A stretch of DNA of 64,000 nucleotides from Telopea speciosissima. Lineage: Eukaryota; Streptophyta; Magnoliopsida; Proteales; Proteaceae. Location: positions 45,995,043 through 46,059,042 of the forward strand of contig NC_057926.1 of the NCBI RefSeq assembly GCF_018873765.1, in the 5' to 3' direction. Position numbers and translations under genes: made by a program. The notes beneath the pieces are model-generated. The model saw nothing but the letters and a program-made list of their open reading frames with translations, was not told the DNA's origin and searched no databases. Positions 38,201-50,200 of this stretch are shown here, in pieces (the first letter of the stretch is position 1; every line of letters starts with the position of its first letter).

Positions 38201-41200
38201 GTAGGGTATATTAAATAGTAGAAACAAAAATACATGACCTTAGTACCCCCAAGTCCCAACATGCACATACACATAACCCCATAAAGTAACTAATAAAAAA
38301 CAAACAGTATAGGCATAACTATACCGAAGACGTAGAGTTTAAGTTCTGTTGCTATGGTAGCCACTTTTAACCAAGCCAAAAGTTGATACCTAATCCATGT
38401 GTTTTTTCATTTTATTATATTTTTTCCCTGTTCTTTGATAAAGTAGATTTTTTTCATTTGATCTCATCTTTTCTTTTCTTTTTTTAACAAGAAGTAGAGT
38501 TTAAGTTCTGTTGCTATGGTAGCCACTTTTAACCAAGCCAAAAGTTGATACCTAATCCATGTGTTTTTCATTTTATTTTGTATTTTTTACGTGGGCTTTG
38601 ATAAAGTAGATTTTTTTTTCATTTGATCTCATCTTTTCTTTTTTTTTCTAACAAGAAATACTTCATAATCAAGGATATAGATGTTGGCCTAGTTTTTTGA
38701 GTACTGTTTTCTAATATCATTCTCAACTATTTTGATCGAACCGTGAAACTTCTAAGAAATAGTGTATTTTAAAATTTCCAGCATGGGATGCCTCAAGACA
38801 GAAGCTTAGCATTGGTGTTATTTCTCCATACAATGCTCAAGTTGCTGCAATTCAAGAGAAACTTGGAGGGATATTTGGGAAACACAGTAACTTCGAGGTG
38901 AAAGTGAATTCTATTGATGGTTTCCAGGGAAGTGAGGAAGATATCATAGTAATCTCTACTGTTAGATCCAATAGTTGGGGGTCAATTGGGTTCTTGTCTA
39001 ATCTACAGCGAGCGAATGTCGCTTTGACGAGGGCCAAGTATGTCCTCTATGTGCTTTAAATTTTTTATACTAATGCATATAGGTTAAAGATGGTCAATCT
39101 AGTCTATTGTATCATAGATTATTTATTTAATTATTTCATTTTTGGCAGGCATTGCCTTTGGATTTTAGGAAATGAAAAAACTCTGATCAACAGTGGATCT
39201 ATCTGGTCTGAATTAGTCAACGATGCCCAAAGGCGTCAGTGTTTTTTCAATGCTGATGATGACAAAGATCTGGCTAAAGCAATATTGCAGGTTAAGCAAG
39301 AGCTTGACCAGTTAGATGATTTACTTAATGCGGACTCGACACTTTTCAAAAATGCGAGGTGGAAGGTAAACTATTTAAATAAAATTCACTTTCGCTCACT
39401 AAATTATTCTTCAATATAGTAATTTGTAGTGTGAACTTTCATACGAATACTTAGGATATTTGTATTAAAGTTCTTTTAATGCTTCTCCAAATTTGCAGGT
39501 TCTCTTCAGTGAAAACTTCAGGAAATCATTTGGGAAACTGATATCGACGCAAAAAAAGAAATCAGTTATTAATTTATTGTTGAAGCTCTCATGTGGATGG
39601 CGCCCCAAAAAATCAAAGATAGACCCCATTTGTGAAAGTTCTGTACAGCTTGTTAAACAGTTTAAGGTTGAAAATTTGTATATTATTTGTTCTGTTGATA
39701 TTATGAAATATGAAAGCTACTTGCAAGTTTTGAAGGTTTGGGATATTTTACCTCTAGAGGAGATTCCAAAACTGGTTAAACGTTTGGATAACATCTTTGC
39801 TCCATTGACAGATGATTTTGTCAATCGCTGTAAAGTGAAATTCATGAATGGGTATGTTCTTTTCTTTGTTTCTCAGTTATATATGCAACAGTTGTGTGTC
39901 ATGCATTTTGATGTTTTATATATTTTCATTCCACCTTTGGTGCCCCTCTTAGTCAAGCAGTATGGATCATTTTTATGTAATATACAACCTTAATATATGG
40001 TTGTGTCTTAGTATTTTACTTCTCAATTTTCCCCATCTATAACTTGTTTCGCTATTTTTATGCATTTGGTTTGTCTTGGAAGAAATCTTGCATATAATTA
40101 ATGGGACTTTCGAAGCCCCCTTTTTGTATTTTTTAAATTTGTTACATATTTATTTGTTGACATGTAGGGATTTGGAAGTGCCCATGACCTGGCCAAGCTC
40201 TGATAACATTGTTCGGAGTAGGAATATATGCTGTACAAACCTTCAAAAGATTTCAAATGATGACGACATTGATGGTAGAAGCTATGTTGAAAATTCAAGG
40301 GTGAGCGAGAGTTTGCTACTGATGAAATTCTACTCATTATCATCTGGTGTTGTTGGGCATCTTCTCTCTGGAGATGATGGTAGAGAACTTGATCTTCCAT
40401 TTGAAGTAACAGATCAGGAGCGGGAGATTATTCTTTTCCCTAGTACCACATTCATCCTTGGAAGGTCTGGAACAGGGAAAACAACTGTGTTGACCATGAA
40501 GTTGATTCAAAAGGAGCAACAGCAATACCTTTCCTCTGAAGGACAATCTGAATTGAAGTTCGACACAAGTAAGGATGTTCACAAGACAAATGAGATTGTG
40601 AAGGGTGTTGGAGAAGCCAGCGGGACTGTCTTGTGTCAGGTGTTTGTCACTGTTAGCCCCAAATTATGTTCTGCTGTCAAGAAGCAAATTTCTCAGTTGA
40701 AAAGGTGCATATTCAATCTTTAATTATTAGACATTATGTATTTGTTGAGCGAGTGCAAGCCAGGACAGACTGCACCCCAGTGCAGTACAAGTGGCATTAT
40801 CTGCCATGTGGCAGGTCATGCTCCCCTAAATTTATTGTCAGATAGACCCCACTCTTCTCTACTTGTATGCCAATTTTGAGTTCAACCCTGCTCTTTCACA
40901 AGTTAATTTAAAGTGAGGAATGCTTTGGACAAACACAACTTTTGAGCAATTTTGGACCATTGAAAATACAAGGAAAATGTGTAATACGAGGTGGATTACT
41001 TGATTGCACTAGATCCCTGAACTATGCACAACCTGTGCATCATGATATCTTCCCGTTCAATTGTTCGTATTTGCTTAGTTGGAATTCCATGTGGCAAAAA
41101 TGAGGTGCTGGAACTGCACTCCATTTGTATCTTACTGAACCTGTTTTTCTCTACTTTAATTCTCAGAATAGTTTTCATGCATAAGCCATGCTTTTTCGCT

Positions 41201-44200
41201 AGGTTGTTCTGCTGGTTCTATTTTATTTTGTGGTTATCTGTTTTCTTGCATATGTGATTTTGAGGGCGGGCCTTGGTGCAACAGTAAGGTTGCTCCATTG
41301 TGACCTAGTGGTCACGGGTTCGAGTCTGGAAACAGCCTCTTTGCTAAAGCAGGGGGTAAGGCTGCGTACATTATGACCCACCCCAGACCCCACAGTGGTG
41401 GGAGCCTTGTGCACTTGTTACGCCCTTTTTTTTTAAGCATCCATTATAAACACTGTAATCTATATTAGACTATGTGATTATAGATAATAATAGTTAAATG
41501 GAGCATTTTATCAAATTTCTTCTGTAGATTACTAATAATATTATTGCTTAGATGGATACTCTATACATGAAGAAACCCAGCTCAATGTTGAAAGTGATTA
41601 GTCAAACCAGGTTAGTTAGGGCCTAGGGGTCCTGGATGGGCTGGGCTAGGGTGGGAAAATCTCTAACCAAATTTTAGCCACAATTGGCTAGATTAGTAAG
41701 ACAGTCAATGATGCAACTAGGGCAGCCAACAGTTCAATCATTAGAAAAAAACAATACTAAATTATGGTGATCAGAAGATATGTCAAATGTCTAATCATAG
41801 TTATCAAGGTGTCGCCTAGGCGTCCAGGCTCCTTGGACACCTTGCTGCCATGTCGGTGTCGCCTTGATTTTCGACCCTCAAAAACACCATGTTCGCCTTC
41901 CCACCTTGATAACTATGGCCTGGTGGGGTTAGGGATGAGCACACGTCAGTGGATTTGGTTAGGCTGCAGCCTACATGGGTTCAAAATTTGAGTATATGTT
42001 TTGTTTTGTCTGCGGCAATGTTTTATGTTTCGGTTTCGCCCTTGGTTCCAGGCCACGAAACTGAAATATACTGAGATCTTGGCAAGATGATGCATTTTTT
42101 CCATCCCAACTCGATGGTGGGTTTCGGCGACCTTATGGCCAAGATAGGTCCTGAAACTTGACATCCACCCTATTTTAGGCCTTCTAAACACAATGGAAGC
42201 ATTAGTTTTTACAAATTCAAACCCAAAATGGTACTTTGAATTCGGACCCTAGGTTGGTAGCATTACTTTCTATTTTTGTGTAATCTTTTGTTATTAGCTT
42301 AGATTTTATTTATCTTTAGTACCTTCTATTTTGGTTAATAGTTAAGATCTTAGTTAGTTGCTTTGTATAAATAGAATGCCCAGTTCTTTTCCTAGTTTTG
42401 AACACTAAAGGTAAAAACTTGGGACGACATATGGATGAACACAACCCTCCTGCTCAGTGCAACAGTGCCTCATCTTGGTAGCTGCATAGTAGAGCCTTCC
42501 ATAGAGCTTGATTTCCTCCTTTTGTTCTCTCCTTTGTTTTCCGTCGATCATTTGGCCTTTTGATGCAATAAAAATGTTGATGGTCACATGGAGAGGGAAA
42601 AATATGTGATGCTTTTGAGAAGGAACTAAAGAAGACAAGTATTTTTATTTATTGAAGGAAGTGGATGCACTGAGGAGGGTTAAGAGCCTTTGGTTGAGGC
42701 TGAGATGATCTGCAGGGGATAAATTCTTCTTCATTGATCTCTCCTTCCTGATTTTGTGTCCTATGAGGGTTTTTGTGTACAAAATAACTCAAAAAGTAAA
42801 TAAATAAAAAAAATAAAAACAGGCTTGCTCTTTATACTAGGGATTAATGTGAGGCTACTTGAGGATTGAATTTGTTTTTCTCGATTCCTTTTTTTTTCTT
42901 GTCCCTTCATTTCAAAGCCACTTAAAAAATAAAAATTATGTTTTTCGAGGTTTTATGGTCCACACAATGGTGACAGCTCAATGTAACCATGCATGGTTAC
43001 AAGGAGAATATTCCCTTTTTTATCCTTGTTTTCACCCCTTGAGTCTCATATTTCTCCTATTTCTTTATTTCTGTATTTTTTAAACAATCTTAACCAAAAC
43101 TCTTCATTTTCAAGATTTTGTCCTGGTTGCCCTTGAAATCGGAATGAAACATTGGGATTTTAGGAATCCTGAATGAATTTAAGACCTTGGTATAAAAAGA
43201 CCACCCCCTAAAGGATAGATAGGGATAAATAGATCCACTGAACAGTATATACTTCTCCATAATTGATAATTTCTACAATGGCTAAGTTAGGAATGTTCTC
43301 TGTGTAGAGAGCAAGATACTGCTGAAAATGCTGGAAACACCTGGAATTCTAAATGTACACTGACTTTCCTTGTTCTATCCTGTTTAAAAACACCCAATGT
43401 GCCATTGCTTTCCAAGCTTTTTCTTAAATATGTGAACCACTTGCCATCTAATTTATGTTTTTCTCTCAATTATAATCATTAAAAGCTCCCTATGGCCTTC
43501 TGACCTAGTAGCTTAACCTTGCTATGGCCAGACTTATATGAGCATGCATCATTAAGTAGATAATCAAAGTAGGTATACTGTTCTCTGATGAATTATCAAC
43601 ACCCTCAGTCTTCACCTGTCATCTAGAGCTTTTATCATACCTGCTTAAGAGTATGCCAGGCTGTCTTATCTAGTGTTGCTGCTGTTTGAAAATATTTAGT
43701 CACATCGCAGTAAGTTTCATAAGATCTTAGAATATTAATTAAAGGTGACAGAGTGAATCCATAGCATATAATTCTAGTAGTTGTTGCATTAGAAAGTGTA
43801 CTTCATATTTATGACGTATTGCTGATTGAATTGTTGAATATTAATTATAAATATATGGCATCCCCTACACTTAAAACTAAATGATGATTCTAATAGGTTA
43901 TCTAAGCTTATAGTTTCTTGTCTCCAACATTCTGAACTAATACGAAGAATGATGCGCGAAACAATTCTTCTTGTTGGATGTTGTGGACAACTAATCATGT
44001 TAATTTTGAACAAATAAAGTTAACTGATGAAATAGTGGGTCCTTACAAATGACAGATGCAAATTTTAGCCTGTAGATTCAGATCAACTCAATGAAGCCTT
44101 ATTCTAACTAAATGGGTCAGCTACAGGAATACTTTTTTATTATTCAATTCTATTTAAGTACACATCTTCCTATGGATAAAAAATTAAATGTATTTAGTTG

Positions 44201-47200
44201 GAAAAGTATTCAGTCTATCCATTTAGTTAGCCACAAGGTCCATAATTATGTCTACATGCAACCGAATTTCTCATTATTTATACTTTTATACATGATGTTA
44301 TCATCTTATCTCTAATGTTCATATCATAGATCTTCTTGTCATTTCATAGAAAGAAATAGTCTCTGCATTGCAATGTTTCTATTTTCTAATAAACGATCTA
44401 CACTGTCTGCAGCTTTATCTGTGGAGGAAGTTTTTCAGAAGCTAAGTCAATCGATATGCATGATATTGATGACATAAATGTCTCCAGGGATATTCCTGAT
44501 TGTTTCCGTAATGTCCCACCTACTTCCTGCCCTCTAGTCATACCTTTTCAGAAATTTCTTATGATGCTTGATGCAAGCATGGAAAACTCATTTTTTGATA
44601 GATTTCGTGATGCAAATAAATTTTCGCTGGGTACAACTGGAACTTTTAATTCAGTTGCATTACAGGCCTTCATAAGAACAAAGGAGGTTAATTATGACAG
44701 GTTCAATTCATTATACTGGCCACATTTTAATAGTCAGTTAACCAAGATGTTGGATTCTTCCATAGTGTTTACTGAGATAATTTCCCACATAAAAGGTGGA
44801 ATGTGTGCAGGCAGGGCAGAAGATGGTAGACTCAGCCGGGAGGATTATGCTGCCCTGTCTGAAGGCCGGGTGTCCATCTTAAATAGAGAAAGGAGAGAGG
44901 TAATTTATGATATATTTCTTGATTATGAAAAGAAGAAGCTTATGAATGGTGAGTTTGACTTGGCTGATTTAGTCATTGATCTTCATCACCGATTGAGAGA
45001 TGGAAGCTATGAAGGTGAGGAAATGGACTTGGTCTATATTGATGAGGTTCAAGATCTAACCATGAGGCAGATTGCACTTTTCAAATATATATGCAAAAAT
45101 TCTTCTGATGGCTTTGTTTTCGCTGGTGATACTGCCCAAACTATTGCCAGGGGGATTGATTTCAGATTCCAAGATATAAGATCACTGTTCTTCAAAGAGT
45201 TCCTTTTGGAATCAGCAAGTGATAGCAATGAGAGAGGGAAAAGAAGTAGCCAGCCACGTGTCTCGGAGATTTTCCATTTAAACCAAAACTTCCGTACCCA
45301 TGCTGGTGTTCTCAATCTTGCACAGAGTGTGATTGACCTTTTATATCGTTTCTTTCCTCACTCTATTGATGTTTTAAGCCCTGAGACAAGTCTTATATAT
45401 GGAGAAGCTCCTGTGTTGCTTGAATCTGGAAATGATGAAAATTCAATCCTAACTATTTTTGGCAATAGTGGACCAAATGCTGGAAGTATGATTGGCTTCG
45501 GAGCTGAGCAGGTCATATTGGTACGTGATGATTCTGCAAAGAAGGAAGTCTCTGACTATATTGGAAAACAAGCTCTTGTTTTAACAATACTTGAGTGCAA
45601 AGGACTTGAGTTTCAGGTGAGTGGTTGTTTCAATTTCCATCTCGTGAAACAGATGTCCCTTTCAGTGTCATTCATTTTGGATGTCTTCTAAGTTGGTATA
45701 ACGTTTCAAATGCATACTTTGAATGCCTAGTTGGAGTACCCTTCCATATAGATCAGAGCATGAAAACTTTACCAAATAAAGTACTTTTTGTATGATTAAT
45801 AACTTTGGTAGAATAGCTGAGATCCATGAGTATTTACTGAAGTTCATTGTTCAATGAGAAGGATTACTTATAATTGATAACTTGGTCCTTATTTTCTTCT
45901 ATTGCAGGATGTACTGCTATACAACTTTTTTGGCACATCTCCTTTGAAAAATAAGTGGAGAGTTGTGTACGAGTATATGAAAGAACAGGATATCCTTGAT
46001 CCCTCTTCACCAAAATTTCCATGTTTCAATGTCACAAAACACAATGTTCTTTGCTCTGAATTGAAGCAATTATATGTGGCTATCACTCGTACAAGGCAAA
46101 GATTGTGGATCTGTGAGAACATTGAGGCGTTGTCCAGGCCTATGTTTGATTACTGGAAAAAGTTGTGCCTAGTTCAAGTTAGGCAACTTGATGGTTCACT
46201 TGCACAAGCAATGCAAGTTGCAAGCAGCAAAGAGGAGTGGCGTTTACGCGGCATCAAGGTATAAAAGTTGACAATTTCACATTCTTTGCTGTCACTTCTT
46301 TTTGAAAGGGGGTAGGGTTTATCACCATTGGATAGCTTGGAAACCGTGTGGATTGTCTACTTTGACAAATTTGGTGGCCCATCTCAACCATATTATCTAG
46401 TTAACTTTTTCCTTGTTCAATGTAGAAAAAGTTAACTACATTGACAGGGAAAAAGAAAAAAAAAAGTAGGAAAGATTGACAATGATCCCAATCTTTCAAC
46501 AGTGGTCACATTTCTCCACACGTCCAGAAGATCTATTGCAATAAGTTAATAAATCAGTCTGTTGCAAAATACCTTTCTTCTTTATTAATTTTCATCTTGC
46601 AATGATTACAGCTTGCTTGATAATGTGAGAGGATACTTTTGATCATCCTACCTTTACCATTTATATGAATTTTGGTTTTATTGCAGCTATTTAATGAGGA
46701 CAATTTTGAGATGGCTACAATGTGCTTTGAAAGAGCTGGAGACACATACAGGGAGAAATGGGCTAAAGCAGCTGGTCTTCGAGCTGCTGCTGACCGCATG
46801 CATGGCTCTAATTCTGAAATGCGGCGTACTGCTCTTTTAGAAGCTGCAGAGATTTATGAAACAATTGGTAGAGCTGAGTCTGCTGCCAAGTGTTTTTGTG
46901 AGTTGGAGGAATTTAAAAGAGCAGGTAAGAATTTTTGTATTGATTTTGCATATTGTTCCTATAACAATAACAGAACCTGAATCTGACATAAGACAAGAGA
47001 ACACAGCCCACGGTTTGAGAAGTGAGCATAACACTTAAACCGTGGGGTGGGGGGATGTATATAAAATAACTAAAGAAGCATTTAAAACCTGAAGACTGGG
47101 TCCACATCCCAGAACTGACTTAAGAACTTAAGAGTATTGCAGATAAAGACTATGACAATAATACCATTAAGATCGACACATACCCAAACCCATAAAGTCA

Positions 47201-50200
47201 ACAATACATAACTTAACAGTTCCGATTGTACTTTCACCTCTTATATGTTTTTAGCCTTTTGACTATTTGTTTTTTCTTCGTATGACCATTTAAGAATTGG
47301 AAATTACAGGACTCACCATTTAAGAAATGAAAATTACAGGACTCACCCTTTTCTGTTTCCATCTGATATAGTTTAATGTGGAATCTTAAAATAAATAATT
47401 TTCCTGTACTCTGTTTTTTTATCATCCTGTGTTTTATAGTAAATATGTTAGGTGAAGCTACCAGAGGGCGGGCTTTGGTGCAACGTTAAGGTTGCTCCAT
47501 TGTGACCAAGTGGTCACAGGTTCGAGTCTGAAACAGCCTCTCTGTGAAAGCAGGGGTAAGGCTGCATACATTATGACCCTCCCCGGAACCCCCATTGGCG
47601 GGAACCTCGTGCACTGGGTATGCCCCTTTTTTTTTAAATGTTAGGTTAGGCTACCCAATGGTATATCTTAATCTATTAATTTGTAAGACATGCCATGTGC
47701 ACTATATGCCTCTTATGATGAGAGACCTTATCATATGTTTTGTGAAAAAATTAAAAGATGGAGAAGATTTAAAGATTATAGAAAGTCATGGAGGTATTCC
47801 TGTTTTTGCTTATTTTTAATTTCTAGTGGTAGGAGTATCAATAAAAAATGCACCATGAGTGGCATACACTGACAGAACATTTTTTATTTCATAGGTACCA
47901 CATAGTCTTATTCTGTTTTTTGTTCAGAAAATTTAGTGCAGATCTAGAACTTGGTGCTGGGATCTTTGTTTTCTTTGTAGGCCCTCAAAAATTTTGAAGC
48001 AAGTATTTTAATGTTACTCATCTTGTTCTGTTTAAATCACATTATTGCTTACCAGATCTTCAATTTTCTCCATAGAGTTTTGTGGCCTTTCTCAGGATTT
48101 CAACTACTGTGAGGATCTCAATTTGTTAATGCCTCCTCCTTATATTAATATTTTTTATTGTCTCAATTCCCATATGAAATGCATAGCAAGCAAAAAGAAA
48201 AATAGCTATCTCGGAACAGCATTCCTAGATTGAAATTAATTATATTAAAAATTTGTTAACATATGCAGTTTGCTGTAGTAGTTCAAGAAAATAACAGTAC
48301 CCAGGTAGGAATACCTAAATCTAGCATTCAATTGTGAAACACCCATTACTAACATGATTTGCTTTAAAATTCCAAGCTGATGACATATATCATTTTTTCT
48401 CTTTTTTTCTATCATAAATTCAGCAGAACCTGTTCTTGCATAAGAAGTTTCACTATTGTGGTACTAATCACTAATATTGGGTCAATTTATCTTGGTAAGA
48501 ATTGAAACCCATTATCATTTTGAAGTCTTCTGAATAACTGTAGTGTCTGGCTTACTCATTGGCATTGTGGCCATTTTCTGTATGCTGTACCATGGATTAT
48601 TGATTCTCTGATGCTTTTCCTTTTTTATGCATTTAATATGATAAACATTTCCAGATTTGAAAGGCAAGAATCTATTTCATTCAGTCTTATGTAAAGGACG
48701 TACGCAATGCATGAGGCTCCCTCCATTGCAGGGTCTTTGGAGGGGCAGATATGTACAAAGCTGTACCCCGGCTTCACGGAGAAACTGTTTCCCCATACCT
48801 GCTACCACCAGGTTGCAATGGAGCAACATTGCCATTGCGCCGGTATATTGATATATGAATATATGATGATACATATAGTTTCTAATTGGAAATTATATTG
48901 AGCTTTAGCAGCGACTGCCTAGCAATGGCTTTACATGTGGTGCATTTACATGATTTAAGAGTTTCTGCTAAAAACTTTGATCTTTCAAGGATTTCTTTTT
49001 TTTTTTTGGGGGGGGGGGGGGGAGGCGAGGAATTGTTGGTGGAGAATAAAGTATGAAGTATTGTTTGTCAATTGGGTTATCAAAAGAGTTTCTTACAATC
49101 ATATCCTTTATTTCAGTTTATTGTAGGAGATATCTGATCTGTGACTCTTTAACTGCATTGTAACTAACCATGTATGCAAGCCTTATTTTATCTCTAACCA
49201 ACTTTTGTTGTCCTTATTGTAGGAGATATCTGATCTGTGACTCTTTACGATGCTTATTTTGTAACTTCCTACTGATACAGGTATGATTTATATGGAGAAA
49301 TGTGGGGAATCAAGGCTTGAGATTGCTGGCGACTGTTTTTCCTTGGCAAAATGTTGGAGTCTTGCTGCTGATGTATATGCTAGGGGCAACAATTTCTCAA
49401 AGTGCTTAGTTGCTTGCACCAATGGAAAACTCTTTGACATGGGACTGCGCTTCATTGAATGTTGGAATGAAAATTCAACTCCTGCCATTGATATGGTTGC
49501 AAAAAGTCAAGGATTGGATGAAATCGAACAAGCTTTCCTCGAGAATTGTGCAAGTTACTATCATGAGCTTAAAGATACAAAAAGTATGATGAAGTCTGTG
49601 AGGGAATTTAACTCTATTGATTCAATTCGCACTTTCTTGAGGTCACGGCATTACCTCACTGAGCTTATGCTGTTGGAGGAAGAACTTGGGAATTTTTTTG
49701 AAGCTGCCAGCATTGCAAAGCTGAAAGGTGATATTCTTTTTGAGGCTGATATGCTAGGTAAGGCTGGATATTTTGAAGATGCATCGAGGCTGATTCTCTT
49801 TTATGTCATTGGGATGTCTCTTTGGGGATCTGGAAGCAAAGGCTGGCCACCAAACCATTTTCTTCAGATGGAAAATCTCTTAATGAAAGCCAAGTTGATT
49901 GCGAAAGATAAATCAGAATTCTTCTATGGGATGGTCAGCGTGGAAGCAACCATATTATTAAACCAGGAGGGCAGCTTGTTAGAAATGGAAGAATCCTTAA
50001 GTGCTTCCCATGAATGCAGAAGTTTATTAGGTGAATATTTCTGTACTCGGAAGATTCTTGATCTTCATTTTCGGCCAGAACCCTCTAAATATGAGTGGGA
50101 ACAGGAAGTCCTCCTGGATCAGAAGAATCATGTGTATAACACCATTTGCAGGAACCAGGTCTCTATTGAAACACTAGTTTATTTTTGGAACTTTTGGAAG

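Larger units (their letters stand above)
31978..38340 (-). mobile_element. Ty1/copia element, minus strand (fossil), containing other elements
   Basis: The 3' LTR is at 31978-32123 (minus-strand ends TGTTAAAG and CATCACA), preceded by a purine tract at 32124-32140. A related LTR at 38093 to about 38340 is the 5' LTR, next to a primer-site-like GGTATCAGGC at 38082-38091. In between, gag-like sequence ([12 protein letters not shown], near 34100) and a protease-type motif ([11 protein letters not shown], near 33080) are recognisable on the minus strand. A plus-strand copia/LINE block (about 34870-38064) lies within it. The element is clearly broken, with several breaks, and the two LTRs have diverged considerably, pointing to an old insertion. 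Confidence 0.72.
31315..38781 (+). other. Intron 4 of helicase copy 2, 7.5 kb, filled with retroelement remains
   Basis: Splits the first helicase between the QYRMHP exon and the exon with motifs V and VI. The donor is AAAG|GTATGT and the acceptor TTTCCAG|CATGG. The only content I recognise is the nested copia/LINE complex at 31978-38340 and a 162-bp tandem duplication at 38332. Confidence 0.85.
40705..44412 (+). other. Intron 8 of helicase copy 2, 3.7 kb
   Basis: Joins the exon with the Walker A of helicase 2 to the exon with its motif II. Holds a SINE (41262-41434) and a small MITE (41796-41917). The rest shows no recognisable feature. Confidence 0.8.
46925..49280 (+). other. Intron 11 of helicase copy 2, 2.4 kb
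   Basis: Corresponds to the intron of copy 1 that took up the copia/LINE nest. It holds two SINEs, and a T-run followed by 14 G near 49008-49022. From about 48150 on it aligns with 7304-8378. Confidence 0.8.

Noticed and set aside
38332-38658. CRISPR-like or regulatory array
   Set aside because: Only two copies, no spacer pattern, and a eukaryotic intron context; it is a plain tandem duplication.
41262-41434. Possible tRNA gene because of the B box GGTTCGAGTC
   Set aside because: No cloverleaf fits; the closely similar copy at 47463 has SINE-type flanking duplications and a T-run end.
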